DNA from: Maridesulfovibrio zosterae DSM 11974
Lineage (GTDB): Bacteria; Desulfobacterota; Desulfovibrionia; Desulfovibrionales; Desulfovibrionaceae
Assembly: GCF_000425265.1 (NCBI RefSeq)
Contig: NZ_AUDC01000010.1
Span: 62,001 to 126,000 of the forward strand
Reading direction: 5' to 3'
Length of the DNA stretch: 64,000 bases
Positions 9,000 to 20,778 of the stretch are shown here, one piece after another. Position 1 is the first letter of the stretch. Every line of letters begins with the position of its first letter. The notes under the pieces were generated by a model that was given only the letters and a program-made list of their open reading frames with translations, was not told the DNA's origin and searched no databases. Both the position numbers and the translations under genes were made by a program.

Positions 9000-9548
9000 A
9001 TGCCCCTTAGTGACTCCGAAATCCCACGAGTATTCCTCCATACAGGAGATGGCTATATCGGAGTAAAACCCACCATTGTTTCAACAGTGCTTGGATCATG
9101 TGTTGCAGTATCAATGTTTTCCAACCGTACTAAGCAAGGTGCAATATGCCATGCGTTTCTCCCCTATAGACATGAAGCAAAAGCTGAAAATGAGCGTTCA
9201 ATTCAGATTTGCAGATATGTAGACACAGCCATTGACCATTTGCTAAGCTCTATGTTGCGTCTAGGGGTCAAAAAAAATGAACTTGAAGTTAAATTGTTTG
9301 GTGGAGCAACAGGACTGACCACAGCACAGGTCAGGCCACCTTCTGCACTGGGGATTGGAAACAGAAATGTCAAGGCAGCTCTTGACTGCCTGGCAGAAAA
9401 AGGGCTGTATCCAAGCAGAATGGATGTTGGCGGAAATGTTGGGCGCAAACTTCTTTTTGCAACCAACAGCGGAGATATCTGGATGAAAAGACTGGAAAAA
9501 TCTATGTTTCAGAACACTCCCGTCAACCAGAATGCCCGGAATAAATAG
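9000..9548 (+). CDS. cheD: Chemoreceptor glutamine deamidase CheD
   Basis: CheD deamidates glutamines of methyl-accepting chemotaxis proteins and binds CheC in some species. The catalytic cysteine lies in TVLGSCVAVS and the histidine in GAICHAFLP. The downstream KLFGGATGL and the GGNVGRKLLFATNSG segments are also typical. An in-frame ATG exists at 8967 but has no ribosome-binding site; AAGGA stands 8 bases before the ATG at 9000, so I prefer that start (182 residues). No other che genes are adjacent, so it is an isolated copy. Confidence 0.92.
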   Translation: MPLSDSEIPRVFLHTGDGYIGVKPTIVSTVLGSCVAVSMFSNRTKQGAICHAFLPYRHEAKAENERSIQICRYVDTAIDHLLSSMLRLGVKKNELEVKLFGGATGLTTAQVRPPSALGIGNRNVKAALDCLAEKGLYPSRMDVGGNVGRKLLFATNSGDIWMKRLEKSMFQNTPVNQNARNK

Positions 9549-9614
9549 CAGCTCCTGCAGACCTGACAATAAGCACCAAGTTCTCTCTTACAATTCTCCC
9601 ACCAAACGAAAATA

Positions 9615-10409
9615 ATGATTAATACAAAAAAAAGATCTGTTTCTATACTGACGGCAATTTTATTTTTATTTCTGTGCAGCCTGGCACAGGCAGACAATAC
9701 ACTCTACCAATATTCAACGATAGACTCACTACTCATTGGTAACTATGACGGCGAGCTTACAGCTGTAGAATTGCAGAAACACGGAGACACAGGACTTGGA
9801 ACGTTTAACAGTCTTGATGGCGAAATGATCTTTATTGATGGTAAAATTTTTAAAGCAAAAGCAGACGGCAAAGCAGTTGAGGTCGAGCAATCTCAACGCT
9901 CCCCTTTTGCTGAAGCTGTTTTCTTTAAAACAGACTCAATAATTAAAATAGACTCTTCGAAATCACTGGAAAATCTAAACGAACAAATTACCAAAGCGCT
10001 GGGATCTGAAAATATTTTTTATACCATCCGTATTGATGGTACATTTGAATCAGTACGAACCAGAAGTGTCCCAGCCCAACAAAAACCATACCGCCCTCTA
10101 GTTGAAGCTGTAAAAGAACAGCATATATTTAAATTCAGTAAGATTGAAGGATCGCTCATCGGTATCAAAAGCCCGGCTTATGTCAAAGGAATTGGGGTTT
10201 CCGGTTATCATTGGCATTTCATAACGAAAGACCGTACTGCCGGCGGACATGTTCTGGACTGCTCATTTCGCAACCTTGCAGCCAAAGTAGGAAATTACAA
10301 CAATTTTTCACTGCAATTACCTGAAACAACAAGCTTTCTGGACGCAGACCTGACTAAAGACAAAGAAAAAGAATTAAAAAAAGTAGAAAAAAATCCTAGT
10401 AAAGATTAA
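9615..10409 (+). CDS. budA: Acetolactate decarboxylase with a signal peptide
   Basis: The family converts 2-acetolactate to acetoin with a zinc ion. Zinc ligands are visible: His199 and His201 in GYHWHF and His212 in AGGHVLD, with Glu70 in SLDGEM; Arg148 and Arg150 in RTRSV fit the catalytic arginine. Spacing matches the characterised Bacillus/Brevibacillus enzymes with a small offset. The first 26 residues (basic start, long hydrophobic core, AQA) look like a signal peptide, as in the secreted Gram-positive form. The C-terminal 20 residues are lysine- and glutamate-rich. No acetolactate synthase gene is adjacent; the neighbours are cheD and an Hpt gene. Confidence 0.9.
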   Translation: MINTKKRSVSILTAILFLFLCSLAQADNTLYQYSTIDSLLIGNYDGELTAVELQKHGDTGLGTFNSLDGEMIFIDGKIFKAKADGKAVEVEQSQRSPFAEAVFFKTDSIIKIDSSKSLENLNEQITKALGSENIFYTIRIDGTFESVRTRSVPAQQKPYRPLVEAVKEQHIFKFSKIEGSLIGIKSPAYVKGIGVSGYHWHFITKDRTAGGHVLDCSFRNLAAKVGNYNNFSLQLPETTSFLDADLTKDKEKELKKVEKNPSKD

Positions 10410-10462
10410 TATTTGTATAAGAAGATTTATTTCATCGTCCACAAGCTGCCTCGGAGAAAAAT

Positions 10463-10774
10463 ATGCACAAACAAATAGTAATCAAAGTAGATGAAGACCT
10501 TGAAGAAATCATGCCAAGGTATCTTGAGATCAGACAAAAAGAGCTCATTGAACTAGAAGAAGCTGTTCAGGCTGAAAATTTCGAACAAATCAGAATGCTC
10601 GCCCACAAACTTAAAGGGACCGGATCAGCATATGGTTTTGATGAACTCACCCGTCTTGGGACTCTCATTGAAGACAAAGCAACTGACAAGGACATAAGCA
10701 ATGTTCCTGAATTCACATCAGAAATTCGCTTTTTTCTTAGCAATCTTGAAATTGAATACGTTGAAATGGATTAA
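10463..10774 (+). CDS. Histidine phosphotransfer (Hpt) domain protein
   Basis: A stand-alone 103-residue Hpt domain. The phospho-accepting histidine is in the motif AHKLKGTGSAYGF, followed by the helix ELTRLGTLIEDKA. Such proteins relay phosphate between hybrid kinases and response regulators. GGAG lies 6 bases before the ATG, and a strong terminator follows at once, so the gene is transcribed alone or from upstream. The partner kinase is not in the window. Confidence 0.9.
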   Translation: MHKQIVIKVDEDLEEIMPRYLEIRQKELIELEEAVQAENFEQIRMLAHKLKGTGSAYGFDELTRLGTLIEDKATDKDISNVPEFTSEIRFFLSNLEIEYVEMD

Positions 10775-10776
10775 GT

Positions 10777-10820
10777 AACCGCACAAACTATAGTTACTAA
10801 AGTTTGTGCGGTTTTATTTT
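10777..10820 (+). terminator. Rho-independent terminator of the Hpt gene
   Basis: AACCGCACAAACT / AGTTTGTGCGGTT with an 11-base loop, followed by TTATTTT. It begins two bases after the Hpt stop codon. Confidence 0.9.
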
Positions 10821-10841
10821 AATCAAAAGTCAGTTCTGCTT

Positions 10842-13589
10842 TTAAAGCAAAAATTTTCCGGTCACAGAATCTGGGTTTGCAATAATCTCTTCAGGGGTAC
10901 CTTTTGCAACAATCTGCCCGCCAGACTCACCTCCCCCTGGACCTAAATCAAACACATAGTCGGAAGCCTTAATCACGTCGGTGTTATGCTCGATAACAAT
11001 CACGGTAGCACCCTTCTCAACAAGCTGCTGCAAAACTTTGATCAGCTTACCAACCTCGTGCATATGCAAACCAGTCGTCGGTTCATCAAGAATATATAAC
11101 GCCCCTGGAAGGCTTCTTTTCCCCAGCTCACGTGAAATTTTAATACGCTGTGCTTCTCCACCGGAAAGTGTGGTTGCAGGCTGTCCCAATTGAACATACT
11201 CAAGCCCGACCTGTTCCAACACTTCAAGTCTGCGTTTCAAAGTCACGTGATTTTCAAAAAAAACTTTAGCTTGGCGCACGGTCATATTAAGGACCTCAGC
11301 AATATTGAGCCCTTTATAGTCAACTTCAAGAGTCTGGCTATTGTAGCGCTTGCCTTTGCAGACATCACAGGTCACGTAAACATCAGGCAGAAAATGCATT
11401 TCAACTCTGATCTGCCCATCACCACGACATGCTTCGCAGCGTCCGCCGCGCACGTTGAAACTGAAACGCCCTGGTTTATAGCCACGCTTCCTTGCTTCCT
11501 TGGTTGCACAAAAAACTTTCCGTATATCGTCAAAAATCTTGGTATAGGTTGCAGGATTAGAACGAGGGGTTCGGCCTATAGGAGACTGATCAATTGAAAT
11601 AACTTTTTCAATTTTATCAATGCCGTCTATACCTGAAATACGTCCGGGCTGATCAACTTTCACGCCTCGTGAAAGTGCAAGATGTTTATACATGGAATCT
11701 ACTACCAGCGAACTTTTACCTGAACCGGAGACACCGGTAAAACAGCAAAGGACACCCAGCGGTATGTCCACATCAATATTCTTAAGATTGTTAGTTTCAA
11801 CGCCCTTAAGCTTAATCCAGTCTTTTGGAATGCGCCGTTCATCAGGCTTATCCAGAGCAAGCTCTCCGCGAAGATATTTTGCAGTCAAAGACTGAGACTT
11901 GCCAAGCAGGTCATCCACACTCCCCTGATATACAATTTCCCCGCCAAGCATACCTGAACCGGGACCAAGCTCGATCACATGATCAGCATTACGGATAGTA
12001 GATTCATCATGCTCAACTACCAGAACTGTATTACCTCTGGTTTGCAGGGAGCGCAGAGTCTCAAGAAGTCGTTCATTATCACGAGGATGAAGCCCTATGG
12101 AAGGCTCATCAAGTACATAGGTCACTCCCACAAGACCTGAACCAAGCTGTCCTGCAAGCCTGATCCGCTGAGCCTCACCACCTGAAAGAGTTGCCATATT
12201 ACGGCCCAGATTCAGATAATCAAGACCGACATTAACCATAAATCCAAGCCTGTGGGTAAGCTCTTTCAGCAAAGGCTCGGCTATAAGTAAATCATGACCT
12301 TGAAATTCAAGTTTTTCCAGCCAGTTAAGAGCCTTGCTGATAGACATTGAACAAAATTCAGCAATGGAAACACCTTCGACTTTTACGGCAAGAGATTCAG
12401 GACGCAATCTTGCCCCGTCACAGGCAGGACAAGGACGGGACTGCCGAAAACGAGAAAGCTCATCACGCCAGATACGACCTAAATTACGGCCTACCTCCAA
12501 CAGATCGACAACACCTTCCCACCCAAGTTCTTTATCGCCATAAAACAGCGCATCATGTGCGGCCTTTGAAAACTCACTGATTGGTGTATCAACCTTAAAA
12601 CCGCATTTTTTACCTAACTTACGGAAAATATCCTCGTAGCGCTCGAACATTTTAGGAGATTTCCACGGAATAACTGCTCCCGTTTTGAGCGATAATCCTT
12701 TGTTGGGAGCAAGCAATTCAGGTTCATAATATTCTACACTGCCTATTCCTGAGCAAACCTGACATGCTCCCTGCGGGCTGTTAAATGAAAAAAGCTGAGG
12801 GGAAAGTTTCGGCATACTGATTTTACATGAAGGACAGGTCGACATAGTCGACAGATAAATATCCTCACCACCGATAACAGAAACTACGATAGACTCATCC
12901 CCATAGCGCAGAGCAAGTTCCAAAGAATCACCCAGACGCTTTTTCATATCACCTTTAATTACCAAACGATCCACAACAAGATCAATATTATGCTTCTTAT
13001 TTTTCTCAAGATCAGGAACATCATCTATGGTGTACATCTGCCCGTCCACCCGTACACGCACGAAGCCTTCTTTCTTAAGCTTTTTCATAAGATCTTTGTG
13101 CGTACCTTTCTGATGATCTATAAGGGGAGCAAGCAGCATAAACTTAGTTCCCTCATCTAGGGACATTATGCGCTCAAGAATCTCATCAGAACTTTGTGCC
13201 TCAATAGGGTCACCGCACTCAGGACAATGAAAAAGCCCAAGTCTGGCAAAAAAAACACGCAAAAAATCATAAATTTCAGTGACAGTACCTACGGTTGAAC
13301 GAGGGTTACGCGATGTTGACTGCTGCTCAAGCGAAATAGCTGGGGATAAACCTTCAATCTTATCAACCTTAGGCTTATCAAGCTGCGGGAGAAACTGTCT
13401 GGCATACGCCGAAAGAGACTCAACGTACCTCCGCTGTCCCTCGGCATAAACAATGTCAAAAGACAGAGTAGATTTTCCAGAACCGGAGGGGCCGCAAACA
13501 ACGACCAGCTCATCTCGGGGAATATCAAGGCTTAAATTTTTAAGGTTGTGCTGACGAGCACCTTCAATATGTATTGTCTTTTTCTTCAT
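10842..13589 (-). CDS. uvrA: Excinuclease ABC subunit A
   Basis: UvrA recognises bulky DNA lesions in nucleotide excision repair. The 915-residue protein shows the double ABC-ATPase layout: Walker [10 protein letters not shown] near residue 33 and GVSGSGKSS near residue 640; signatures LSGGEAQRI twice; Walker [11 protein letters not shown] and [10 protein letters not shown]. Zinc-binding CxxC pairs are visible ([26 protein letters not shown] and CDVCKG). AAGG stands 6 bases before the ATG. It is transcribed alone, towards the Hpt terminator. Length is close to that of family members. Confidence 0.97.
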   Translation of the reverse strand: MKKKTIHIEGARQHNLKNLSLDIPRDELVVVCGPSGSGKSTLSFDIVYAEGQRRYVESLSAYARQFLPQLDKPKVDKIEGLSPAISLEQQSTSRNPRSTVGTVTEIYDFLRVFFARLGLFHCPECGDPIEAQSSDEILERIMSLDEGTKFMLLAPLIDHQKGTHKDLMKKLKKEGFVRVRVDGQMYTIDDVPDLEKNKKHNIDLVVDRLVIKGDMKKRLGDSLELALRYGDESIVVSVIGGEDIYLSTMSTCPSCKISMPKLSPQLFSFNSPQGACQVCSGIGSVEYYEPELLAPNKGLSLKTGAVIPWKSPKMFERYEDIFRKLGKKCGFKVDTPISEFSKAAHDALFYGDKELGWEGVVDLLEVGRNLGRIWRDELSRFRQSRPCPACDGARLRPESLAVKVEGVSIAEFCSMSISKALNWLEKLEFQGHDLLIAEPLLKELTHRLGFMVNVGLDYLNLGRNMATLSGGEAQRIRLAGQLGSGLVGVTYVLDEPSIGLHPRDNERLLETLRSLQTRGNTVLVVEHDESTIRNADHVIELGPGSGMLGGEIVYQGSVDDLLGKSQSLTAKYLRGELALDKPDERRIPKDWIKLKGVETNNLKNIDVDIPLGVLCCFTGVSGSGKSSLVVDSMYKHLALSRGVKVDQPGRISGIDGIDKIEKVISIDQSPIGRTPRSNPATYTKIFDDIRKVFCATKEARKRGYKPGRFSFNVRGGRCEACRGDGQIRVEMHFLPDVYVTCDVCKGKRYNSQTLEVDYKGLNIAEVLNMTVRQAKVFFENHVTLKRRLEVLEQVGLEYVQLGQPATTLSGGEAQRIKISRELGKRSLPGALYILDEPTTGLHMHEVGKLIKVLQQLVEKGATVIVIEHNTDVIKASDYVFDLGPGGGESGGQIVAKGTPEEIIANPDSVTGKFLL

Positions 13590-13866
13590 ATGATGCCTTC
13601 AAAACCTAACATGATCATCTAGATCCTTGTCGATGCACTTCTTTTTTATCAGTACCTTGCGGGATTATCCTGCTGATTTGTAATAAAAAGGAATTGCGAA
13701 TCTAAGAATCCTGGTTAGGCCGTTTTGATTTTTAATGAGTGAGGTGAAAGAATAAACACTTCTTGATTAATGGCAAGTATAACAGGAATGATTATCAATT
13801 ATTTATTATATATCTTTCTATTTCCGAACCTATGAAAAATCTACTTCAGCAAAAATGTTTATATAA

Positions 13867-14679
13867 CTATGGCAACGAACATTTTTTTACTGCACAGGTC
13901 GTAAAATTATCTTCAACATCTTCAAGCCCATTTTCATTAATCTCTTGAATAAACTGCTCAACCAGTTCTGGATCAAGAGCTGGACCAGCCAGTTTTCGCA
14001 GAATAGAAAAAGCCTTCTCCAAATCCATAGCATCTTGATATGAACGATTGGTGGTAATCGCATCGAAAACATCTGCAATACTGAGAACTCTTGAACCTTG
14101 CTTTATCTCGTCACCTTTTAACCCACATGGATAACCTGTTCCATCCAGCCGTTCATGATGTGAATGCACAAATTCAATGGCAGGACCTAAAAAACTAAGC
14201 CCTCTAAGCATACAATATCCCCACTCAGAGTGCATACGTATTTCATTCAGCATCTCGTCATCAACTCTTGTATCTTCATTCTGTATCAGCCGGTCACTGA
14301 AACCGATTTTACCTATATCATGCAAAGTTCCAGCGACTTGAACAGTCCATATCTCTTCCTTAGACCACTCCAGTCTCCGCGCAAGACGCTCACAATAACG
14401 ACCAACCCGCTCACCATGCCCGCGAGTATACGGATCACGCAGACTTAATCCACGCGCGACAGCCTTGACCGTAGCAATAATATTACATTTCAGATCATCA
14501 TTAGCCTGCTCCAGCGCAAACTCACGAGCTTCGATGCGAACCATCATTAGCCCCACGGACTCCGCCACTTCACGGATAAATGGATCATATTTATCAGAAG
14601 TAAGTTCCATAATATCATTAGAAAAATTTCCACCTGAAATATCCTGAATACAAGCTAACAGCTCGGTTAATCCGTCCAT
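13867..14679 (-). CDS. HD-GYP domain protein, likely cyclic-di-GMP phosphodiesterase
   Basis: Residues about 65-230 form an HD-GYP domain: HDIGKIG carries the HD metal ligands, and HSHHERLDGTGYP carries the downstream histidines and the GYP triad. The usual RVLSIADVFDA segment follows. These enzymes hydrolyse cyclic-di-GMP. The first 60 residues are a helical region without a recognisable sensor or receiver domain. A Cys pair lies at the extreme C-terminus. It is monocistronic, on the minus strand behind uvrA's start. Confidence 0.9.
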   Translation of the reverse strand: MDGLTELLACIQDISGGNFSNDIMELTSDKYDPFIREVAESVGLMMVRIEAREFALEQANDDLKCNIIATVKAVARGLSLRDPYTRGHGERVGRYCERLARRLEWSKEEIWTVQVAGTLHDIGKIGFSDRLIQNEDTRVDDEMLNEIRMHSEWGYCMLRGLSFLGPAIEFVHSHHERLDGTGYPCGLKGDEIKQGSRVLSIADVFDAITTNRSYQDAMDLEKAFSILRKLAGPALDPELVEQFIQEINENGLEDVEDNFTTCAVKKCSLP

Positions 14680-14932
14680 GTGTCAATCTCGCAGTTAAGA
14701 GTGAATTGATTTAGTATGCATTCCGAGCCACAGTACTGCCACCTAAATAAAAAAGCAAAAAACGATTTGCACGAAGCTTTGCTTGCTGTACTATTCATTG
14801 TCAGAATCATAAGACTGCTACAGAAACAAATAAGATTGAGGAATCATCCAAATATCTGATTTACCGAAAACCAATCATGACTAAGCTTAAACAATAATTC
14901 AGAATAAAAAACAAAAAATAAAGGGGTATACT

Positions 14933-16120
14933 ATGAATTCTTCATTTAATTTCCACATTCCTACCAACATTATCTTCGGCCCGGGTCGTATCAAAGAATT
15001 GGCAACAGTTGATCTGCCGGGTAAAAAAGCTCTGATTGTAACAACCGCAGGTAAATCTGTAATCAAATTCGGCTATCTGGATAAAGTCCTTGCAGCTCTC
15101 AAGGAGCATGGAGTTGAATCAGTCATATTCAACAAAATTCTCCCTAACCCCATTGTCGACCATGTCATGGAAGGAGCGGCCCTCGCCCGTGAACAAGGTT
15201 GCGACTTCATCATCGGTCTTGGCGGCGGAAGCCCCATTGACTCTGCAAAGTCCATTGCCATCATGGTTAACAATCCCGGACATTACTGGGATTACATCGG
15301 CGGAGGATCAGGAAAAGGACAGCCTGTTACAGAAAAAGCTCTACCGCTGATCGCCATACCTACCACAGCAGGAACAGGCACCGAAGCTGATCCATGGACC
15401 GTTATAACCAACATGGAAACTCAAGAGAAAATCGGGTTCGGCACTAAGGACACTTTCCCGGTAATCGCCATTGTCGACCCGGAACTTATGCTCAGCCTTC
15501 CTCCGCATTTGACGGCTTATCAAGGCATGGATGCATTCTTTCATGCGGCAGAAGGGTATCTGGCAAATGTCAACCAGCCAGCCAGTGACCTTTTCTCACT
15601 CAGCTCAGTAAAGCTGATTACTGAAAATCTTCCTAAAGCGGTAAAAGACGGCTCCGACATAGAAGCACGTACCGCATTAGCATGGGCCAGCACTCAGTCA
15701 GGTATGGTTGAGTCCACATCAAGCTGCATTTCGCAGCACTCTATGGAGCACGCACTCTCAGCCTTCGACCCGTCTGTAACCCATGGAGCAGGATTAATTA
15801 TGCTAAGTGTCCCGTACTTTACTTTTATGGCTGAAAAAGTACCCGAAAGATTTCCGGCTCTCGCAAAGGCAATGGGAGTTGACGTAGATGCTCTGCCGGA
15901 AAATGAGCGGCCAATGGCATTTGTTACTGCCCTGAAAAAACTGATCAAGGATATCGGCTGTGACGGACTGAATATTAACGACTTTAATCTGGAAAAATCG
16001 CAAGCTCCGGCCCTCGCCGATAATGCTATGAATGCTATGGGATTCCTGTTCACTCTCGATCCATACGCAATGAGCAAGGAAGAGTGCATCGGTATTTTTG
16101 AAAAGGTTTTCGAAGCTTAA
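14933..16120 (+). CDS. Iron-containing (group III) alcohol dehydrogenase
   Basis: A 395-residue family III dehydrogenase. The N-terminal NAD(P) domain shows IIGLGGGSPIDSAKSIA. Metal ligands are visible in order: Asp in GMDAFFHAAEGY (with its His), His in SQHSMEHALSAF, and His in VTHGAGL. It interconverts an alcohol and aldehyde or ketone in the cytoplasm; the substrate cannot be read from the sequence. AGGGG lies 6 bases before the ATG, and a bidirectional terminator follows. The conserved EHALS segment fits butanol/1,3-propanediol dehydrogenase relatives. Confidence 0.93.
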   Translation: MNSSFNFHIPTNIIFGPGRIKELATVDLPGKKALIVTTAGKSVIKFGYLDKVLAALKEHGVESVIFNKILPNPIVDHVMEGAALAREQGCDFIIGLGGGSPIDSAKSIAIMVNNPGHYWDYIGGGSGKGQPVTEKALPLIAIPTTAGTGTEADPWTVITNMETQEKIGFGTKDTFPVIAIVDPELMLSLPPHLTAYQGMDAFFHAAEGYLANVNQPASDLFSLSSVKLITENLPKAVKDGSDIEARTALAWASTQSGMVESTSSCISQHSMEHALSAFDPSVTHGAGLIMLSVPYFTFMAEKVPERFPALAKAMGVDVDALPENERPMAFVTALKKLIKDIGCDGLNINDFNLEKSQAPALADNAMNAMGFLFTLDPYAMSKEECIGIFEKVFEA

Positions 16121-16151
16121 TATTACCAATTTTAATTTAACTATTCCAAGA

Positions 16152-16189
16152 AAAAACCTCCCTGCTTCACTTGAAGAGGGAGGTTTTTA
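16152..16189. terminator. Bidirectional terminator between the alcohol dehydrogenase and folD
   Basis: AAAACCTCCCT / AGGGAGGTTTTT stem. T-runs follow on both strands, and both flanking genes converge on it. Confidence 0.9.
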
Positions 16190-16217
16190 TCAAATAACAA
16201 ACTATATAAATCCAGCT

Positions 16218-17081
16218 CTACGAATCCCCGACATGCTCTTTAAAAGCCTGAACGGTATTGATCAAAAGCTGAGCGATGGTCATAGGGCCGACTCCACCGG
16301 GAACAGGGGTCATGGCACTGGCGAGCGGTTCAAGTGCTGCGTAGTCACAGTCACCGACCAGACCTTCATCGGTGCGGTTGATACCCACATCGATTACTAC
16401 TGCGCCTTCCTTAACCATATCTTTAGTGATGAATTTAGGCATACCTATAGCTGCGAAGACAAAATCGGCTGCTTTAACTTCTTCTGCCAGATTATCAGTA
16501 CGGGAATGACACACTGTGACTGTGGCATTTGCAAAATCACCATACTGCATAAGCATCATAGCCAAAGGTTTTCCTACAATATTGGAACGTCCGACCACAA
16601 CAGCTTTTTTACCGGAAGTGGGCAGGTTGTAGCGTTCCAGCAAAGTCATGATGCCCGCAGGGGTGCAGGAACGAAAACCGGGAAGGCCAAGCATAAGCTT
16701 ACCTACATTCATAGGGTGAAAGCCATCAACATCTTTACCCGGATCAATCAGTTCAAGACAGCGTTGACTGTCCAGACCTTTAGGCAGTGGAAGCTGTAAA
16801 AGAATACCATCAATGGTTTCATCAGCATTAAGTTTATTAATTAATGCTTCAAGATCTTCCTGTGAAACGCTAGCGTCTATTCTATGAGCAGAAGAAACAA
16901 TACCAGCCTTTTCACAAGCAATTTCCTTGTTACGAACATAAACCTGAGATGCAGGATCTTCACCTACAAGTATAACGGCAAGACCGGGTGCTCTCCCGTG
17001 CTTTGCTTTCAGTGCATCTATTTCAACTTTCAGCTCTTCACGGATAGTAAGGGCTGTTTCTTTACCATTCAAAATCTGCAT
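16218..17081 (-). CDS. folD: Bifunctional methylenetetrahydrofolate dehydrogenase/cyclohydrolase
   Basis: FolD interconverts 5,10-methylene- and 10-formyl-tetrahydrofolate. Family motifs are present: catalytic Tyr and Lys in [37 protein letters not shown], the NADP site [14 protein letters not shown], and [15 protein letters not shown]. An in-frame GTG at 17090 is possible, but GGAG stands 8 bases before the ATG at 17081, which gives MQILNGK and about 287 residues, the usual size. One-carbon metabolism of this kind is central in anaerobes. Confidence 0.95.
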   Translation of the reverse strand: MQILNGKETALTIREELKVEIDALKAKHGRAPGLAVILVGEDPASQVYVRNKEIACEKAGIVSSAHRIDASVSQEDLEALINKLNADETIDGILLQLPLPKGLDSQRCLELIDPGKDVDGFHPMNVGKLMLGLPGFRSCTPAGIMTLLERYNLPTSGKKAVVVGRSNIVGKPLAMMLMQYGDFANATVTVCHSRTDNLAEEVKAADFVFAAIGMPKFITKDMVKEGAVVIDVGINRTDEGLVGDCDYAALEPLASAMTPVPGGVGPMTIAQLLINTVQAFKEHVGDS

Positions 17082-17090
17082 TTTATACAC

Positions 17091-17430
17091 TCCGCAGTTT
17101 CAGTGCGCTACGCGCTATTTAAGAATGAAAGACATGCCTCCGGCGAATATCCGAGGGCTTAATCCCTTTGTGCAAAAGGGTTTAAGAATCCCAAAAAAAT
17201 CAATTGAGATCAGCTTAAAACAAAGTTTTAAAAAATGTACTAAGTAAATTTTCGAAAACTGGCAAGGACACATGTAAGAGAGCCGGACTGAGACAAATGA
17301 GCGTCGACAGAATAACTGGATATAAAAAAGACTTCCTCCCCGAATAGGATGAAGCCTGTTAAAAAAATCAATAAGTCCGGAGGTATAAATTTTAAAAAAG
17401 TTATACCTCCGGACACAAAGTAGCTTTTTA
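17091..17430. other. Intergenic region between eno and folD
   Basis: It holds the eno terminator (17375-17414). A second imperfect hairpin lies at about 17158-17200 (CCCTTT...AAAGGG). I see no gene. The folD promoter should lie here. Confidence 0.5.
17375..17414 (-). terminator. Rho-independent terminator of eno
   Basis: Perfect 14-bp stem GTCCGGAGGTATAA / TTATACCTCCGGAC. On the minus strand a T-rich tail follows, 17 bases past the eno stop. Confidence 0.88.
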
Positions 17431-18744
<1,314 letters not shown>

Positions 18745-18810
18745 TTAATCAACACATTTTCCGGTTACTTGGAAATGCCGGAACCGCCCCGGCAAAAACC
18801 TACAACTAAA

Positions 18811-19596
18811 CTATTCTTCTACGCCGAACCACCCCATGCGTAACCCGTCTAAAAGAAGAGTAGGCTCCACACGATCAATAGCACGGCAGACTTCAGCAAT
18901 TCTAGTGGCAAATCCTCCGGTGGCGATTAGTTCCACCTCACCTCCCAAAGTATTGCCAAGTCGCTCACTAAGTCCTTCAACCATAGCAGCAAATCCAAAA
19001 ATAAGCCCTTGATTAAGGCTATCGGCAGTGCTTTTACCGGGTCTTATAACATTAGACTCGATTTCAAGCGAAATATGCGGCAGTTTTGCAGTGCCTGTTG
19101 CAAGAGCTTTAGTGGAAGACAGCACTCCCGGACAGATGAGACCACCCATGTAATCATTGTCTACCACACAATCAAAAGTTGTTGCAGTACCGAAGTCCAC
19201 AACAATTAAACTCCTGCTTTCACTGATATTACGCGCGGCAAAAGCAGTTACCAGCCTGTCAGCACCAACTTCCCACGGCCGCTCATATTTATTGTTAAGC
19301 GTAAGGGGAATAGAACTAGGTACAAATTTAAGTTCACAGGGAAAGAATCTTTCTACTGCGCTTTTAAGAATAGGATTCATGGGCGGAACAACTGACGAGA
19401 CCGCACCACCGAGTATATCTTCGGTTGAATAACCCGCCACCCGGCAGATCTCCAAAAGCTTCAGCCCCCATGAATCAGAAGTGCCACCGGGATCAGTCGG
19501 CAGTACAAAAGAAGGCCCTATCTTATCATAGGTAGAGAATCCAATCTTAGTATTGGTATTACCTACATCAAAAAGTAAAATAGTATCTTTAGACAT
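18811..19596 (-). CDS. coaX: Type III pantothenate kinase
   Basis: CoaX phosphorylates pantothenate in the first step of coenzyme A synthesis. The 261-residue protein has the ASKHA phosphate-binding motif DVGNTNTKIG, the central GADRLVTAFAAR and VVDFGTATTFDCV motifs, GGLICPGV, and the C-terminal IATGGFA. AAGG lies 7 bases before the ATG. It is upstream of eno in the same orientation, with a gap of about 85 bases, so partial co-transcription is possible. Confidence 0.95.
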   Translation of the reverse strand: MSKDTILLFDVGNTNTKIGFSTYDKIGPSFVLPTDPGGTSDSWGLKLLEICRVAGYSTEDILGGAVSSVVPPMNPILKSAVERFFPCELKFVPSSIPLTLNNKYERPWEVGADRLVTAFAARNISESRSLIVVDFGTATTFDCVVDNDYMGGLICPGVLSSTKALATGTAKLPHISLEIESNVIRPGKSTADSLNQGLIFGFAAMVEGLSERLGNTLGGEVELIATGGFATRIAEVCRAIDRVEPTLLLDGLRMGWFGVEE

Positions 19597-20038
19597 ATAA
19601 GAGCCTTAAACTTTATTGGATGATTAAAACACCCCTGTCTGAGCTTTAAACTCTTTAAGAAGATGCTCCAACTATCCATAAATAACAGTGATCATTTTAA
19701 TTACCTGCCCCAAGCTGCTATGTTGAAAACATAGCAAAACACTTCTTTTAATCAGATGGAGGCAAAAGATAACATACTCCGGAAAAACTAAAAACATAAT
19801 TACTGTTTCTTTTAAGACACAAATACAGTAAAATGTATAAACCTGAATGTCGCCTACTCCATTATGCAAGAGTAATCAATGGGAGGTAATTATCTTTTTC
19901 GAACACAAAAATGTTCACTTTGCAACATTTGTGTAAGAAATTGATAGTTTATTGACTAAAAACGAAATTGAAATTAATTTTGAAAATAATGCTACTGATA
20001 TTAATGGTTCAACTTAATTGAAAATGCGGAGCATAAAC
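19597..20038. other. Intergenic region between divergent coaX and the MerR-like gene
   Basis: The region holds a perfect 9-bp hairpin TGCTATGTT-GAA-AACATAGCA (19716-19736) without a T-run on either strand, and a sigma-70-type promoter for the plus-strand gene (19952-19980). No open frame has a supported start. Confidence 0.5.
19952..19980 (+). promoter_or_regulatory. Putative sigma-70 promoter of the MerR-like gene
   Basis: TTGACT, 17-base spacer, TAATTT, ending about 58 bases before the preferred GTG start at 20039. Confidence 0.5.
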
Positions 20039-20653
20039 GTGCCGGACAAAAAACTTTTATCCATAGCTGAAATATCCCGCCTTCTGGAAGTTCCCGAATC
20101 TACTCTCCACTACTGGAAAAACAGATTTGCTCAATACCTGCCAAGCACAGGCAGAAATAGACAAAAAAGATTCAAACCTGAAGCTGTTGAAATTTTTAAA
20201 ATAATTTCCTCAATGCTTAAACTGGGGCATACAGCTGAAGATGTAATGTCAGAACTGTCAAAAAAATATCCCCTAAATGTAACTATTAATCATGAAGATG
20301 TTCAACCTGATGCAGACTTTCCGGCACAGATGCAACAGGTTAATCTTGATCCGGCAATACAGATGGCTGCAGCAATGGGAGCAGAAATTGCTAAATCCAT
20401 CAACGAAGGGCTACAAGGACTTATGTCCTGCATGCCCGGAGCAAATGCTTTGCCTGAAGACATAAGAACTTGTATGGACAAAGCTACTCAGGACTTAAAC
20501 GATCAGGGAGAATCCATTGACGGTTTAAAAACTGAGAATGAACTGTTAAAAGAGAAACTTTCTATTATGGAATCAGAACTGGTCAGACTGCGCAAGGATC
20601 GGCGTGAAATGGAAAAATACCTCCTTGACAAGCTCAAAGCCGTAACTAAATAG
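20039..20653 (+). CDS. MerR-like regulator with C-terminal coiled coil
   Basis: The N-terminus is a MerR-type winged helix: LLSIAEISRLLEVPESTLHYWKNRF, then the RKRFKPEAVEIFKIISSML wing and helix. From about residue 80 the protein is glutamine- and methionine-rich, and the last 50 residues form a charged coiled coil (ENELLKEKLSIMESELVRL). This layout suits a DNA-binding protein that oligomerises. Longer starts (TTG at 20018, ATG at 20024) are open, but GGAG stands 7 bases before the GTG at 20039, which I prefer. It lies upstream of htpG; a link to stress control is only a guess. Confidence 0.8.
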   Translation: MPDKKLLSIAEISRLLEVPESTLHYWKNRFAQYLPSTGRNRQKRFKPEAVEIFKIISSMLKLGHTAEDVMSELSKKYPLNVTINHEDVQPDADFPAQMQQVNLDPAIQMAAAMGAEIAKSINEGLQGLMSCMPGANALPEDIRTCMDKATQDLNDQGESIDGLKTENELLKEKLSIMESELVRLRKDRREMEKYLLDKLKAVTK

Positions 20654-20778
20654 ACTTAGCAAGCATATACACCTTACCCCATGGTGTAACCAAGCTTACC
20701 TTATACTTAACATCTCATTTTCCCTTTCAGTTCTCGAAAGATAGCTGGAAGGAATTTTATGTTTATTGGAGGATAACA

